A DNA stretch of 64,000 nucleotides from Bifiguratus adelaidae. Lineage: Eukaryota; Mucoromycota; Endogonomycetes; Endogonales. The DNA lies in NCBI GenBank assembly GCA_002261195.1, contig MVBO01000007.1:72542-136541 (forward strand), read 5' to 3'. Below are positions 63,121-64,000 of the stretch, in pieces; position 1 is the stretch's first letter; the number at the start of each line of letters is the position of its first letter. Under the pieces are notes generated by a model, which was given only the letters and a program-made list of their open reading frames with translations, did no database searches and had not been told where the DNA came from. The position numbers and the translations under genes were made by a program.

Positions 63121-64000
63121 TCATTCATCCAATGTGTCCTTGATCTTCATGCGCAAGAGTTCAATGCTGGCCATTTTGCTCAGCAACACATCGTCCAGAC
63201 TCTTCATGTACTGTCTGAAGTCCGACGTGGTCTTTTCGTTCGATTCAGGTTGGGCACCGAACCCTTGATTGGAGGACATGCTTAGGCTAAAATTGGCCAA
63301 CAGCTTGGTTTCATTCTTGCTGCATTCGGTCGTTTCTCGGATTTCAGTTCGGTGCTGCTTGATAAAATCGTTTATATCATCAAATGTCCATGATTGCCTG
63401 GGCTTCTTTTCCTCGAAGGGGAATGGCGAGGCCGGGCTCTTGCGGGATTGGCTTTGCATTGCCAAAGGTTCGCGAGTGGCCGCGGACCGGCTGGTGAGGT
63501 CAGATAACGACATGTTGGCGTCCACGTCCACAGGATCACGCGACTGGTAGCGAGGTAGTTGCGAGGCCGTTGGATGGCTTCGGGTCATGCTGACATCGGC
63601 ATGTTTGCTCTCGGTGCGTGACATGGTCGACATGTGGTCTCGTGACAGGCTGTCGGCGTCCATAGCCAGACCATAGGAATCTGCATTGGGGAAATCTTCA
63701 TCGAGAATATCCGCATCTTGGTCTTCTGGGAATCCTTCATCCTCCAGAAAGGCATCCGAGTTGTACATTTCGGGGTCCGAATAGTTCATTTCAGCGTCCA
63801 TCATGTCCTCGTCTTCCATATCTCCGGCGCTTTCCTGGTAATCGTCGCTGATGGCGAGACCATATCCAGATTCGTCGCCACTTTCAGCCGATCTATAATC
63901 GCCTTCACCTTTGAGTTCCTTGACACTGTTGAAAATACGGAACAGGCGATCAGTAGGTCACGCAAAGCACCAGTCCATCTTACCGATCGGCATAGCGTAG
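63121..64000 (-). CDS. Kinesin-13 (KIF2-type), C-terminal part only
   Basis: The gene runs off the window. The last 17 bases (63984-64000) plus the next exon, joined across an intron at 63926-63983, read LRYADRVKEL, the end of a kinesin-13 motor domain. Downstream the sequence is acidic and Ser-rich (DEDMMDAEMNYSDPEMYN), then has a conserved tail: FDDINDFIKQHRTEIRETTE and DFRQYMKSLDDVLLSKMASI, ending in MKIKDTLDE. This tail resembles the helical C-terminus of KIF2/MCAK proteins. Kinesin-13 proteins depolymerise microtubule ends. The motor domain lies beyond the window, so its completeness is not seen here. Confidence 0.8.

Overview
This window is nuclear DNA of a compact, intron-rich fungal genome. 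Nearly every gene is interrupted by introns of about 40-67 nt with GT(A/G)AG-type donors. Fungal hallmarks include a pentafunctional AROM protein (34013-38815), the DASH subunit ASK1 (50819-52537) and a rhamnogalacturonan lyase (25509-27610). A RECQL4 that still carries an SLD2-like N-terminus and a kinesin-13, both absent from the common yeast models, make me favour an early-diverging (zygomycete-grade) fungus. The phylum cannot be fixed from this sequence alone. I saw no viral, transposon, CRISPR, rRNA or tRNA signal.

Layout. 1-7.3 kb: RECQL4-type helicase, then an M1 metallopeptidase. 7.3-13.1 kb: MED15 (reverse), a small coiled-coil protein, a prenylcysteine-oxidase-like flavoprotein and a mitochondrial release-factor-like protein. 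13.3-20.8 kb: GT25 glycosyltransferase, Na+/Ca2+ exchanger-like protein, an unrecognised reverse-strand gene, and eIF4B. 21-25.3 kb (reverse): a PY-motif membrane protein, a divergent mitochondrial carrier and a short-chain dehydrogenase. 25.5-32 kb: rhamnogalacturonan lyase, alpha/beta hydrolase, a disordered protein and a PhoD-like phosphatase. 32.7-38.8 kb (reverse): CENP-W, holocytochrome c synthase and AROM. 39.3-44 kb: RING-CH ubiquitin ligase, MFS transporter and WS/DGAT-like acyltransferase. 44-50.3 kb (reverse): WD40/inositol 5-phosphatase and an AAA+ ATPase. 50.8-64 kb: ASK1, ULP2-type SUMO protease, DUF3245-like protein, ORM, a small ORF, VAC1/rabenosyn, LSM2, FAM32A, HEM25 and the C-terminal part of a kinesin-13.

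How the genes relate. These are mostly independent housekeeping genes. A chromosome-maintenance theme runs through several of them: RECQL4/SLD2 (replication initiation), CENP-W (inner kinetochore), ASK1 (outer kinetochore), ULP2 (SUMO control) and kinesin-13 (microtubule depolymerase). MCB/E2F-like ACGCG motifs lie upstream of RECQL4 and ASK1. Mitochondrial functions (RSO55, HCCS, HEM25, a carrier) and lipid or membrane control (ORM, 5-phosphatase, acyltransferase) also recur.

The main structural oddity is extreme compaction. Two divergent pairs appear to share a CATG start overlap, one convergent pair overlaps through a CTAG stop, and other neighbours are 2-30 bp apart. Splice models for RECQL4, the M1 peptidase, MED15, CENP-W, RSO55, LSM2, ASK1, the small coiled-coil gene and the RING-CH gene were checked for frame consistency by hand. 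Other models are less exact at exon boundaries.
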